The notes under the pieces were generated by a model. That model had not been told where the DNA came from. It was given only the letters and a program-made list of their open reading frames with translations, and did not search any database. A stretch of 64,000 nt of DNA from CAZUMH01 sp964621645 (lineage in GTDB: Bacteria > Zhuqueibacterota > QNDG01 > JAGLOF01), in assembly GCA_964621645.1 (NCBI GenBank), contig CAZUMH010000002.1, forward strand, positions 1 to 64,000, written 5' to 3'. A program made the translations under genes and the position numbers. Positions within the stretch are counted from its first letter, which is position 1. Every line of letters begins with the position of its first letter. This document shows, piece by piece, positions 1-7,937 of the stretch.

Positions 1-576
1 GACAAAACAGCTGCCGATGATGATTTCCTGAGCTTCAGTCTGCTGCGCCGATCAACCCTCTATGTTGCTTTTGATGCCATGATTTCTTCGACACCAGCAT
101 GGCTGGAAGGATGGATGAAGATGGAGGATGAAATAGTTGATTCCAGGGGAGTCAGATTCTCGATTTACACTCGGGAGTATGAGTCCGGCGAGGTCGAACT
201 GGGCGGCAATGACGGCGGCATGGATGATAATATGTACCTTGTCCTCATCAATCCAGCCGAAAATAACGGCGGCAATGACAGCCAGGCCGGACCGGCCACA
301 TTCAATTTGGCTCAGAACTATCCCAATCCCTTTAATCCAGAAACAACGATTCGTTTTGAAATACATAAGACCGGCCAGGTCAAACTCTCCGTGATAAATC
401 TCCTTGGTCAAACTGTTAAAACGCTGGTGGATGAAAATATCAGCGGCGGCAGTGTGCGGGAAGTCATTTGGGACGGCACTGATGAAAAAGGAACGACAGT
501 AGCCAGCGGGATCTATTTCTACCGGCTGCAGCAGGGAGCCTTCACGAAGACAAGACGAATGATTTTACTCAAGTAG
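1..576 (+). CDS. C-terminal part of a secreted protein with a FlgD-Ig / type IX-like sorting tail (partial)
   Basis: The reading frame is open from the first base, so the gene begins upstream; 191 residues are visible. The last ~85 residues form the FlgD-like Ig / Por-secretion tail seen in FCB-group exported proteins: the motif NYPNPFNP lies at about residues 106-113 of the visible part, followed by a beta-rich stretch with LLGQTVKTLVD, a WDGTDEKG turn and the end motif GIYFYRL. Such tails are usually a C-terminal sorting or anchoring module. The upstream part has no family I recognise. The stop lies 8 bases before the prepilin peptidase ATG, so the two may be cotranscribed. The tail assignment is firm; the function of the whole protein is unknown. 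Confidence 0.8.
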   Translation, partial: DKTAADDDFLSFSLLRRSTLYVAFDAMISSTPAWLEGWMKMEDEIVDSRGVRFSIYTREYESGEVELGGNDGGMDDNMYLVLINPAENNGGNDSQAGPATFNLAQNYPNPFNPETTIRFEIHKTGQVKLSVINLLGQTVKTLVDENISGGSVREVIWDGTDEKGTTVASGIYFYRLQQGAFTKTRRMILLK

Positions 577-584
577 GATTAGTG

Positions 585-1343
585 ATGATTGTTGCCGTCA
601 TTATATTTGGTCTGCTTTTTGGTAGTTTCCTCAATGTGGTCATCTACCGCATGCAGCGGAAGCAGTCTATCGTCTATCCGTCCTCCCACTGTCCGGCCTG
701 TACGCAACCGATTCTATTCTATGATAATATTCCGGTCTTAAGTTATCTCATCTTACGGGGGCGTTGCCGGAGATGCGGCGCTCCGATATCGATCCGCTAT
801 CCGTTGGTGGAGGCTCTTACTGCGGTCTGTCTAGCGGCGCTCTACTTTCGTTTCGGTCTTTCCTCTGCCTGGGGTCTCTACAGCATTCTCGTCCTTTTCC
901 TTATTCCCATTGCCTTCATCGATCTGGATGTGAAACTGGTGCTCAACCGTCTGGTTTTTCCGGGAGCAATAATAGGAATATTTTATCAGTTAGTATTTCA
1001 TGTTGCAAGTTGGAAGGTGGTGGCGCTGGGTGCCGTGAGCGGGGGAATCCTGCTTCTTTTAATCGCAGGGTTGGGGGCATTATTATTTAAGAAACAAAGC
1101 CTCGGAATGGGTGATGTAAAACTTATTGTTTTTATAGGGGTATACGTTGGGTTCCCAGCCGTGCTTTACTGTTTTTTCTTCAGCGTTTTGGCGGCTGCGG
1201 TCTATATTATTATCGGTCTGCTTGCACGGAAAATCGAATTCGGTGATACAATTCCATTTGGTCCGTTTCTTGCAATAGGCACGTTCGGGTACCTTCTGGC
1301 AGGGGCTGAAGTTCTGAGTTGGTATACGGGACTTTACAGCTGA
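585..1343 (+). CDS. pilD: Prepilin peptidase (PilD/GspO family)
   Basis: Inner-membrane aspartyl protease that cleaves the leader of type IV prepilins and pseudopilins and usually N-methylates the new N terminus. The protein (252 aa from ATG 585; an in-frame GTG lies at 582) has the N-terminal domain with two cysteine pairs, C36/C39 and C61/C64, typical of the bifunctional enzyme. The two catalytic-Asp regions are visible: FIDLDVKL in the middle and GMGDVK near residue 170. Multiple hydrophobic segments follow. It sits at the head of the pilus locus, upstream of the pilins it would process. ATG 585 is preferred because AGGA sits about 6 bases upstream of it. Confidence 0.93.
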   Translation: MIVAVIIFGLLFGSFLNVVIYRMQRKQSIVYPSSHCPACTQPILFYDNIPVLSYLILRGRCRRCGAPISIRYPLVEALTAVCLAALYFRFGLSSAWGLYSILVLFLIPIAFIDLDVKLVLNRLVFPGAIIGIFYQLVFHVASWKVVALGAVSGGILLLLIAGLGALLFKKQSLGMGDVKLIVFIGVYVGFPAVLYCFFFSVLAAAVYIIIGLLARKIEFGDTIPFGPFLAIGTFGYLLAGAEVLSWYTGLYS

Positions 1344-1384
1344 CAGAGAGGTAGACGGGCGGTGACGGGAGGCGTGTAAAAGAA

Positions 1385-1840
1385 ATGAGTATTGAGAAGT
1401 ACGATGCACAGAACAAATCTCTTATTTATACAGAGGTTATTAATGATGAGAGTGGAGAGAAAATCGCGGCAAGATCAAAATCCGTTCTGGTGGTTGACGA
1501 CGATCCTCTGCTGGTCAAGGTGCTGCGGGAACCTCTGGAGAAATCAGGGTACAGAGTGCATACCGCCTATAATGGGTTGGAGGCTTTGCAAAAGGTGAAA
1601 GCAGTCACACCGGATCTGATTATTCTGGATATTCTCATGCCGCTTTTGGATGGTTTTAAAGTGGCCCGTTTCTTGAAATTTGATCAAAAGTACCGTGATA
1701 TCCCCATCGTTGTGTTGACGTCAAGAGCAACTGAAGCGGAAAGAGAGATGGGGAAAATAGTGGGGGCCAATGAATATGTCTGCAAGCCTGTTCGGCTCCC
1801 GCAGATTATGAATATTGTCAATAGGTATCTCAATGCCTGA
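1385..1840 (+). CDS. Single-domain response regulator (CheY-like) in the pilus locus
   Basis: 151-residue receiver protein with a ~32-residue unstructured N-terminal extension and no output domain. Receiver hallmarks are present: the acidic triad VVDDDP, the phospho-acceptor Asp in LIILDILMP, the Thr/Ser in VVLTSR and the Lys in CKPV. Its stop overlaps the ATG of the PilB/GspE gene (ATGCCTGA), which suggests translational coupling and a role in controlling the assembly motor. It resembles the receiver at 22909, including the VARFLKF/AARLIKF segment, so both may belong to one signalling system. The cognate kinase could be in the chemosensory cluster downstream; that is inference. Confidence 0.88.
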   Translation: MSIEKYDAQNKSLIYTEVINDESGEKIAARSKSVLVVDDDPLLVKVLREPLEKSGYRVHTAYNGLEALQKVKAVTPDLIILDILMPLLDGFKVARFLKFDQKYRDIPIVVLTSRATEAEREMGKIVGANEYVCKPVRLPQIMNIVNRYLNA

Positions 1841-3611
1841 AGCTGTTCAGACAACAGTAGTAAACAACAGTACAAAAACCACTGACAAGCAGCTGGCACA
1901 AGAACTGGTGAAGCGCAAGGTGCTGTCTCTGGAACGGGCGAGATCCGCATTATTTAAACTGAAAAGTGATAATTCATTCTCTTCACTGGATGATTTGCTC
2001 ATCTCAAGCGAGGGGATTTCCGAAGAGGCTGTTCTGGAAGCCAAGGCATTTCTCTGGAACGTTCCTTTCATCGATCTGAATAACTATGAGATAGATCCCG
2101 ACGTACTCGAACTAATCCCAGGAAATGTAGCCCGCAAATACACCTTCTTTCCTCTTTTTCGGATTGATGACACACTACTCATCGCCATGCCCGATCCCAA
2201 GGATGTGAAGGTCATTGATAAAGTCACCCAGATCACCCAGATGGAGATCTCTCCGGCTCTCTCTTCCATAAATGCAATAAGAGCCGCCATCAGCAAATAC
2301 TACGGCGAAGAGGAAACCTCTTCAATGAAGGCGGTAAGCAACGAAGAGATTCAGGATATCCTTGAGATCATCGAAGAGGAAGAGGGAACTCAGCAACGGG
2401 AAACCTCAACCGCAGAGCTGGCGGCCCTGGCTGATGAAGCCCCGGTTGTCAAGATGACCAACATGGTGCTCACCCAGGGGATCGTGGAGGGGGCCTCGGA
2501 TATCCATATCAATCCGGAGGAAGATCAGCTCCGGGTTCGGTATCGGGTCGACGGAATTCTGCGTGACAGTCTCCACCTGCCGAAAAACCTGCAGGAAGCG
2601 GTTATTTCCCGTATCAAGATTCTCTCTAATCTGGATATTGCCGAACACCGGATACCCCAGGACGGCCAGATGCGTTTGCGGGTCAATGACGGCAGGCAGA
2701 TCGATATTCGTGTTTCCACACTTCCTTCCGCCAATGGAGAGAATGTGGTGTTGAGAATCCTGGACAAAAGCGCCGCCCTGCTGAACCTGGAAAATCTGGG
2801 ATTTGAAGAAGATGTACATGGAATACTGAACCGCATCCTGGACAACGCCTACGGGATTATCCTGGTAACCGGCCCTACCGGAAGCGGAAAGACGACCACT
2901 CTTTACGCGGCTTTGAACCGTCTTTCCACTATTGAAAAGAACGTGATTACTCTAGAAGATCCTATCGAATTCCGTCTTCCTCTGATCCGTCAGTCACAGG
3001 TGAACCACAAGGCGGGGATGACCTTTGCCAAAGGATTGCGGGCCATCCTGCGTCAGGACCCCGACATCTGTATGGTTGGTGAGATCCGGGATACGGAAAC
3101 GGCTGAGATAGCCGTGCAGGCAGCGCTTACAGGACATTTGGTGCTTTCAACTCTCCATACCAATTCCGCAGCCGGAGCCATCACCAGGCTTGAGGAGATG
3201 ACCATCGAACCATTTCTCATTTCCACGGCGGTACTGGGCGTGATGGCTCAGCGGTTGGTGCGGCGGATTTGCTCCAACTGCAAGGAAGAGGTGGAATTAC
3301 ACTATGATGTGCCCCCGGCCGTGCTGAAAAGCCTGGGGCTGGATGATGATCCTTCATCCATCAAGTTCTATCATGGCCGCGGCTGCAAGAAATGCTTGAA
3401 TACGGGATATAAAGGCAGGTTGTCGATTATTGAAATCCTGCCTATAACCGAAGGCGTACGAGAGAAGATTCTCCAGTCTGCTTCTTCGGAGGAAATTGAG
3501 AAGCATGCGATGAAAGAGGGAATGAGGCCACTGTTGCATGACGGCTGGATCAAGGTATTAAAGGGCATAACCACGCTGGAAGAAGTAATGCGGGTAACTA
3601 ATATAGGATAA
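1833..3611 (+). CDS. pilB: Type IV pilus / type II secretion assembly ATPase (PilB/GspE)
   Basis: Cytoplasmic hexameric ATPase that powers pilin or pseudopilin polymerisation. 592 residues from ATG 1833. An N-terminal MshEN/GspE-N type domain covers about residues 15-150, then an acidic linker, then the secretion-ATPase core. The Walker A motif GPTGSGKTT is at ~347, followed by the Asp box and Walker B region (DPDICMVGEIRD) and the His box (LVLSTLHTN). Two CxxC pairs near 480 and 518 form the zinc-binding insert typical of extension ATPases. The ATG overlaps the stop of the preceding receiver gene. An in-frame TTG at 1815 is possible but lies inside that gene. PilB and GspE cannot be told apart by sequence alone; the PilT gene in the same locus favours PilB. 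Confidence 0.94.
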   Translation: MPEAVQTTVVNNSTKTTDKQLAQELVKRKVLSLERARSALFKLKSDNSFSSLDDLLISSEGISEEAVLEAKAFLWNVPFIDLNNYEIDPDVLELIPGNVARKYTFFPLFRIDDTLLIAMPDPKDVKVIDKVTQITQMEISPALSSINAIRAAISKYYGEEETSSMKAVSNEEIQDILEIIEEEEGTQQRETSTAELAALADEAPVVKMTNMVLTQGIVEGASDIHINPEEDQLRVRYRVDGILRDSLHLPKNLQEAVISRIKILSNLDIAEHRIPQDGQMRLRVNDGRQIDIRVSTLPSANGENVVLRILDKSAALLNLENLGFEEDVHGILNRILDNAYGIILVTGPTGSGKTTTLYAALNRLSTIEKNVITLEDPIEFRLPLIRQSQVNHKAGMTFAKGLRAILRQDPDICMVGEIRDTETAEIAVQAALTGHLVLSTLHTNSAAGAITRLEEMTIEPFLISTAVLGVMAQRLVRRICSNCKEEVELHYDVPPAVLKSLGLDDDPSSIKFYHGRGCKKCLNTGYKGRLSIIEILPITEGVREKILQSASSEEIEKHAMKEGMRPLLHDGWIKVLKGITTLEEVMRVTNIG

Positions 3612-3623
3612 AGAGGAAGCAGT

Positions 3624-4850
3624 ATGCCGTCGTTTCAGTACAAAGCGATTACGCCATCCGGAAGCATAGTGCAGGAGATTGTGGAAGCACCGAATGAGGG
3701 AGGAGTGACCAAGCAGATCTTCAGTAAAGGCTACCGGCCGGTATCAATTACCAAGATTAAGGCGGCCAAGGAAGGGGAGAAATCCTCTGGCAGCATGAAC
3801 ATCAATCTTTTCACCAAGAAAATCACCACGGAAGAGATTGTTCTCTTCACCAGGGAATTGGTTACGCTGTTGCGGGCTGGTGTGCCCATGCTCACAGCTC
3901 TGGAAGCCCTGGCCATGCAGAGCGGTGAAAAGTTAGGGGAAGTGCTGAATAAACTCTATGTAAGCGTTATGTCCGGTAAAAGCTTTTCACAGGCCCTGGA
4001 TGAACATCCCAAAGTATTTCCCAAGCTGTACGTGAACTCTGTTTATGCCGGTGAGATGAGCGGTTCTCTCGATGATGTTCTGGAGCGAATGGTGACGGTA
4101 CTGGCACATGATGAGGATACGCGTAAGAAAGTGAAATCGGCGATGCGCTATCCCATATTTGTTATAATCGCGATGGTCGGCGCCTTTCTGGTGATTATGA
4201 CTCAGGTGGTTCCGAAATTTGCCGATATTTTCCTGGGCTTCGGAATGGATTTACCCATATTCACCAAGATTCTCATCGGCCTCAGTGATTTCGCAAGCAC
4301 CTATTTTATCCATATTATCGTAGTTGTTGTCGGAAGCATAATCGGGTTCAAGGTGATGCAGGGTACAAAGAAGGGAAGATTGTGGTGGGATGACAAAATA
4401 ATGAAAGTGCCCCTCATCGGTCCCCTGGTCACAAAGTCGGCTATGGCCCGGTTTACAAAAATGTTCGAGACATTAAACAAGAGCGGCTTGCCCATCCTGC
4501 AAACCTTGAATACTGTTGCCCAGGCGGTTGGTAATACCGCTATCGAGAATATCATTAGACAGGTGGCCGCCGGAGTTGAACGGGGAGAAGGGATTTCCGG
4601 GTCTATGAAAAAATTCAATGTATTCCCTCCCATGGTGGTGCGTATGATTTCCATCGGAGAACAGTCGGGTTCTCTGGACCAGATGCTGGGGAGTGTGGCC
4701 AACCATTACGATGTGGAAGTGGAGTACGCGATAAAAGGGATAACAGGAATGATCGAACCGATACTGACCCTGGTAATCGGAGGAGCAGTGGTTGTGATGG
4801 CCTTTGGTATATTTTTGCCCATGTGGGGTATGGTGGGGGCGATACATTAG
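3624..4850 (+). CDS. pilC: Inner-membrane platform protein (PilC/GspF)
   Basis: 408-residue polytopic platform protein on which the assembly ATPase acts. It has two tandem T2SSF domains (roughly residues 70-193 and 273-395), each starting with the characteristic FTRELVTLLRAGVP / FTKMFETLNKSGLP helix. Hydrophobic segments lie near 178-195, 224-246 and 376-400. It starts 12 bases after the ATPase gene behind an AGAGGAAG ribosome site, giving the usual B-C gene pair. Length and organisation are normal for the family. Confidence 0.95.
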   Translation: MPSFQYKAITPSGSIVQEIVEAPNEGGVTKQIFSKGYRPVSITKIKAAKEGEKSSGSMNINLFTKKITTEEIVLFTRELVTLLRAGVPMLTALEALAMQSGEKLGEVLNKLYVSVMSGKSFSQALDEHPKVFPKLYVNSVYAGEMSGSLDDVLERMVTVLAHDEDTRKKVKSAMRYPIFVIIAMVGAFLVIMTQVVPKFADIFLGFGMDLPIFTKILIGLSDFASTYFIHIIVVVVGSIIGFKVMQGTKKGRLWWDDKIMKVPLIGPLVTKSAMARFTKMFETLNKSGLPILQTLNTVAQAVGNTAIENIIRQVAAGVERGEGISGSMKKFNVFPPMVVRMISIGEQSGSLDQMLGSVANHYDVEVEYAIKGITGMIEPILTLVIGGAVVVMAFGIFLPMWGMVGAIH

Positions 4851-4872
4851 GAATTATTCATTTAGCTATCGG

Positions 4873-4878
4873 TATAAT
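4873..4878 (+). promoter_or_regulatory. Possible -10 box upstream of the major pilin
   Basis: A perfect TATAAT hexamer lies in the 134-base gap between the platform gene and the pilin. No good -35 box is seen at the matching distance, and no sigma-54 motif was found. A separate promoter for the pilin would fit its usual high expression. Confidence 0.3.
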
Positions 4879-4893
4879 ATCAAGAATAAGGAG

Positions 4894-4902
4894 GGAGGTG
4901 AT
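4894..4902 (+). promoter_or_regulatory. Orphan extended Shine-Dalgarno match in the pilin leader
   Basis: GGAGGTGAT is a 9-base uninterrupted complement to the 16S rRNA 3' end. No sensible start codon follows at normal spacing; only an 11-codon GTG frame beginning inside the motif (4898-4933) is present. The pilin has its own site (AAAAGGAGA) about 85 bases further on. Confidence 0.4.
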
Positions 4903-4984
4903 TGGCAACAAAAAAGTAGAAGCAGCACCATGAATACCAGGACGTTTGACACAGTAGTAGAACACGAAAAAAAAGGAGAAAGTC

Positions 4985-5323
4985 ATGAAATTTTCATCTG
5001 AAAAGGGATTTACCCTGATCGAACTGATCGTGGTAATCGTAATCATCGGGATCCTGGCCGCGGTGGCCGTTCCCAAGTTCCTCGATCTTTCTGAAAGCGC
5101 CAAAACAGCCGCCTGTGCCCAGAACCGGGCTTCTATCGAAACGGCCGCTTCCATGTACTACGCGCAGTCAGCTCTGGCCGGTACAGCCGCCTATCCTTCT
5201 GACATTGCTACTCTGGTCACCGGCGGCCAGCTGGCGGAAACTCCTGTCTGTCCCTCCGGCGGCACCTATTCCACCGTTACTGGCAAGGCTTACTGCTCGA
5301 CCCACGCTGCAGCTGCATCCTAA
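4985..5323 (+). CDS. Major type IV pilin / pseudopilin (PilA/GspG-like)
   Basis: 112-residue prepilin. A short basic leader ending in Gly8 precedes FTLIEL, with Glu at mature position 5 and a hydrophobic helix (VVIVIIGILAAVAV) that forms the filament core. The small C-terminal globular part contains a CPSGG motif and a final cysteine, so one disulfide loop is likely. It is compact compared with classical pilins of ~150 residues and similar in size to GspG-like or short lineage-specific pilins. A strong AAGGAGA site precedes the ATG. Its position first among five filament-subunit genes and the hairpin just downstream suggest it is the abundant subunit. Confidence 0.9.
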   Translation: MKFSSEKGFTLIELIVVIVIIGILAAVAVPKFLDLSESAKTAACAQNRASIETAASMYYAQSALAGTAAYPSDIATLVTGGQLAETPVCPSGGTYSTVTGKAYCSTHAAAAS

Positions 5324-5362
5324 TACTTTTGCGTGGAACGTTTCAAAGTGAGAAAATGAGGC

Positions 5363-5393
5363 GCGGGGAGGGAGCTGATTATTCCTTCCCCGC
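5363..5393 (+). terminator. Intercistronic hairpin after the pilin gene
   Basis: GCGGGGAGGGA (5363-5373) pairs with TCCTTCCCCGC (5383-5393) as an 11-bp stem with one G-U pair and a 9-base loop. There is no T-run, so it is more likely a partial terminator or mRNA-stabilising element. It would let the pilin be made in excess over the downstream minor subunits. Confidence 0.55.
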
Positions 5394-5469
5394 CCTCGAC
5401 TCCACCCCCACGAGTAATTCCCCATGCTTGGTGAAGTTGCAGAAAAGGATACGCAAAGGCATTGATGCC

Positions 5470-6021
5470 ATGAAACAGAAAAAGACTATCAAGAGGGAAA
5501 ATAACATATCAGGCGGATATACACTGATTGAACTGGTTGTCGTGATGACCATTGTGGCGATTCTGACCGGGGCGATTAGTGTCTCCGTAGAAAAGACGAA
5601 TCAGGATACCCGTCTTTCAAACGCTATTTACCGGGCCCTCTCGGACGTCCGTTATGCACAGGAACTGGCTATGACCAATCGCCGAGAAGTAAGCATGTGG
5701 GTTAATCCGGGAGAGGACAGGTACTATTTTAAATGGCAGGATACGGGGGATTATCTGGAAAATCCGGTGGACGGTGGGGATTTTATCATCACCTTCAACA
5801 CCGGGGAGTACCAGGGCGTTGACATTACCAGCAGTGGAATGGGAGGAAGGCTTTCCTTTACGGCAACTGGCTATCCCTTGATTAATGGAGCGAATTTTGG
5901 GACCACCGACGGGATCTCGGTAATGCAGTTAAACAACGGGTATCATATATTTGTCTATCAATCGGGATTGACCACCATTGAAGAATCGGCAGGGGGTGGA
6001 GGATGCGCAGGAGCTTGCTGA
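5470..6021 (+). CDS. Type II secretion/type IV pilus pseudopilin (GspH/FimT-like)
   Basis: 183 residues from ATG 5470. A basic leader ends at Gly16, followed by YTLIEL with Glu at mature position 5 and the hydrophobic helix VVVMTIVAILTGAIS. The segment with SNAIYRALSDVRYAQELAMTNRREV matches the GspH/FimT pattern in which the extended N-terminal helix is followed by a conserved ALAMTNRR-like motif. The frame stays open upstream to 5329, but that part reads through the intercistronic hairpin and is not protein-like. The end overlaps the next pseudopilin gene. Confidence 0.85.
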   Translation: MKQKKTIKRENNISGGYTLIELVVVMTIVAILTGAISVSVEKTNQDTRLSNAIYRALSDVRYAQELAMTNRREVSMWVNPGEDRYYFKWQDTGDYLENPVDGGDFIITFNTGEYQGVDITSSGMGGRLSFTATGYPLINGANFGTTDGISVMQLNNGYHIFVYQSGLTTIEESAGGGGCAGAC

Positions 6022-6434
6022 AAAGAAATAAAATGAAATTCGCAAAGCTCAAGGAAGAAGCAGGCGCTACCCTGATCGAGGTAGTACTAATCATTGTTAT
6101 TCTCGGTATCGCGGTGGCTCCCTTGAGCAGACTTGCGATCATTAATGTAAACAGCGGAGCCGACTATGCCATGATGACCCGCTCACTCTCGTTTGCCCAG
6201 GAAACGATCGAGGAAGTGATTGCGGATTACGCGGCCAGCGGTTCTGGCCGGGGGTATGAGTGGGTCTTGACAAATTGGGGTAGTCATACTGATTATCCCA
6301 CAACCGGGTATACACGCAGTGTTAGAATATCGGGTGAATCCACCATGAACGGCGTAACTTACTCTACCGTCCGGGTTACGGTGAGTAACGGACAAACCCA
6401 GGACGTCGTTTTGGAAACCATTATCGTCAGGTGA
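6003..6434 (+). CDS. Pseudopilin (GspI/PilV-like minor subunit)
   Basis: 143 residues. The leader ends in Gly before ATLIEV (Glu at mature position 5), followed by a hydrophobic helix. The rest is a small beta-rich head with FAQETIEEVIADY, reminiscent of GspI/PilV minor pilins. ATG 6003 overlaps the preceding gene by 19 bases and has a GA-rich site directly against it; ATG 6033 is a possible alternative that shortens the leader. The I-type assignment rests on gene order (H-I-J-K) and the prepilin motif rather than strong head similarity. Confidence 0.8.
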   Translation: MRRSLLKRNKMKFAKLKEEAGATLIEVVLIIVILGIAVAPLSRLAIINVNSGADYAMMTRSLSFAQETIEEVIADYAASGSGRGYEWVLTNWGSHTDYPTTGYTRSVRISGESTMNGVTYSTVRVTVSNGQTQDVVLETIIVR

Positions 6435-6454
6435 GCTTGGCAGGAGTTCGATAT

Positions 6455-6976
6455 ATGAAAGGAGCATTCATTAAAAAACTGCTGCATCAGGAAGCGGGCC
6501 TGAGTCTTATGGAACTGGTTGTTGTCATGGTAACCACCAGTATCATTATTGCCGCTACCATGCCTCTTTTCCGGGCTCAGACTGAATCGTATATAATGGT
6601 GCGTTCCGGAAAAAAATTGATTCAGGAGACCCGTATCGGGATGAATCGCCTGGTAGCCGAGCTTCGGTGTGTACCCAGCTCGGATTATATCGATTATGGT
6701 TACAGTGACGCAATCAGATTTGATGTGCCTTCATTAGGCCTCTATAACTGCAAATATGAATTAATCAGCGGCTGCCTGACACGAGAAGGTTCCCGCCTTA
6801 TCGATGGTGTCCAGACATTCAGATTAACATATTATGCGGCTGACGGGACCCAATTATCGACCCCCTTCTGGTACAGCAGCAGTGTCTGGCGTATCAAGAT
6901 CTATCTCGTCGTTGGAGACGAAGATAATCAGTTCGTATTGGAACGCCAGGTATCTCCCCGTAATTTTCATTATTAA
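6455..6976 (+). CDS. Pseudopilin (GspJ/PilW-like minor subunit)
   Basis: 173 residues from ATG 6455, chosen because AGGAG (6442-6446) sits 8 bases upstream; a GTG at 6431 overlaps the preceding gene. The leader ends in Gly before LSLMEL (Glu at mature position 5) and a hydrophobic helix. The SYIMVRSGKKLIQETRIGMNRLVAELR segment is the long amphipathic helix typical of J/W-type minor pilins, and the phrase FRLTYYAADGTQL matches their conserved core strand. It probably forms part of the filament-tip complex with the neighbouring minor subunits. Confidence 0.82.
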   Translation: MKGAFIKKLLHQEAGLSLMELVVVMVTTSIIIAATMPLFRAQTESYIMVRSGKKLIQETRIGMNRLVAELRCVPSSDYIDYGYSDAIRFDVPSLGLYNCKYELISGCLTREGSRLIDGVQTFRLTYYAADGTQLSTPFWYSSSVWRIKIYLVVGDEDNQFVLERQVSPRNFHY

Positions 6977-6986
6977 GGATTACAAA

Positions 6987-7919
6987 ATGAAATGGCAGAC
7001 TTTTAAGAAGGAGGACGGATTTTGGTCCGCCATGTTCCTGATTTTTCTGGTCACACTTGGTCTTATGGGAGTCGGCGGATACGTCCTTATGAAAACGGAG
7101 GGTCAGAACATAGCCAATACTATTGAAGCCACCAAGGTTGACTATGCCGCCAACGGGGCAGCCTATTATGCCATCCGGGCGGTGGAAAATGAGTCTCTGG
7201 GAATCGGATCATCGATGACCCTGTCGGGAGCAACTGTCAGTTTTGACACTGTGCATTTGAATGATCAAAACCTGCAGCTTCTTGTAACGGCCTCAATCAA
7301 TGGCATAAGCTCGAGTATTACTATCGACTTGAATCAATTCGGTCTCGGTGATATGGCTTTGACGACGACGGGGACGATCGAAGATGTCACTGTCAGGGAT
7401 GAGGACGGCTCTGTCAATGAAGATCTGATCAACGCCAATGCCGATTCACTTCCCAATATGGATGACAGCGCTATTATAGCGCAGGCCACGGCTCAGGGGC
7501 ATGTTTATTCTGGCAACTATACACCTGCCGACGGTTTTCCAAACGGGAGTTTCTATTATAGCGCTGGTGCTCCTAATGTCACGTATGTAGACGGTAATTT
7601 AACCATTGAGAGCGGCCGAAATGTATATGGCATCTTTTTTGTAACAGGTAATGTCACCATCAATTCGAACTGGTCGAATGGAGCCGGACATTTGGAAGGA
7701 GTCATCTATATGCCTAATGAGGACAGTAACCTGCAGCTTTCCATGGAGAGCATGACCAGTGTCCGGGGAAGCGTGATTACTGGAGGCGATGTAGATGGAA
7801 CGGGATGGTTTAACGGTGTTATTCAATATGACAGTGAATACGCCGAATCCTTCGCGAGTTATGAGACTGGAGGCGGAGGAGTGAGTGCAATCAAAGTAAC
7901 GAACTGGACCTACAACTAA
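6987..7919 (+). CDS. PilX/GspK-like minor pilus protein with beta-rich C-terminal domain
   Basis: 310 residues from ATG 6987 (AAGGA about 7 bases upstream). The N terminus has a short basic leader, Gly-Phe, and a hydrophobic segment (MFLIFLVTLGLMGVGGYVL) but lacks Glu at mature position 5, as in GspK/PilX-type tip subunits. The body includes YAANGAAYYAIRAVEN, characteristic of this group. From about residue 190 to the end there are repeated short beta strands (VDGNLTIESGRNVYGIFFVTGNVTI and on) resembling the beta-helical C-terminal part found in PilX-like proteins of environmental bacteria. It would cap or initiate the filament. Confidence 0.72.
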   Translation: MKWQTFKKEDGFWSAMFLIFLVTLGLMGVGGYVLMKTEGQNIANTIEATKVDYAANGAAYYAIRAVENESLGIGSSMTLSGATVSFDTVHLNDQNLQLLVTASINGISSSITIDLNQFGLGDMALTTTGTIEDVTVRDEDGSVNEDLINANADSLPNMDDSAIIAQATAQGHVYSGNYTPADGFPNGSFYYSAGAPNVTYVDGNLTIESGRNVYGIFFVTGNVTINSNWSNGAGHLEGVIYMPNEDSNLQLSMESMTSVRGSVITGGDVDGTGWFNGVIQYDSEYAESFASYETGGGGVSAIKVTNWTYN

Positions 7920-7937
7920 CAGTTGGCGTAAGCGAAT

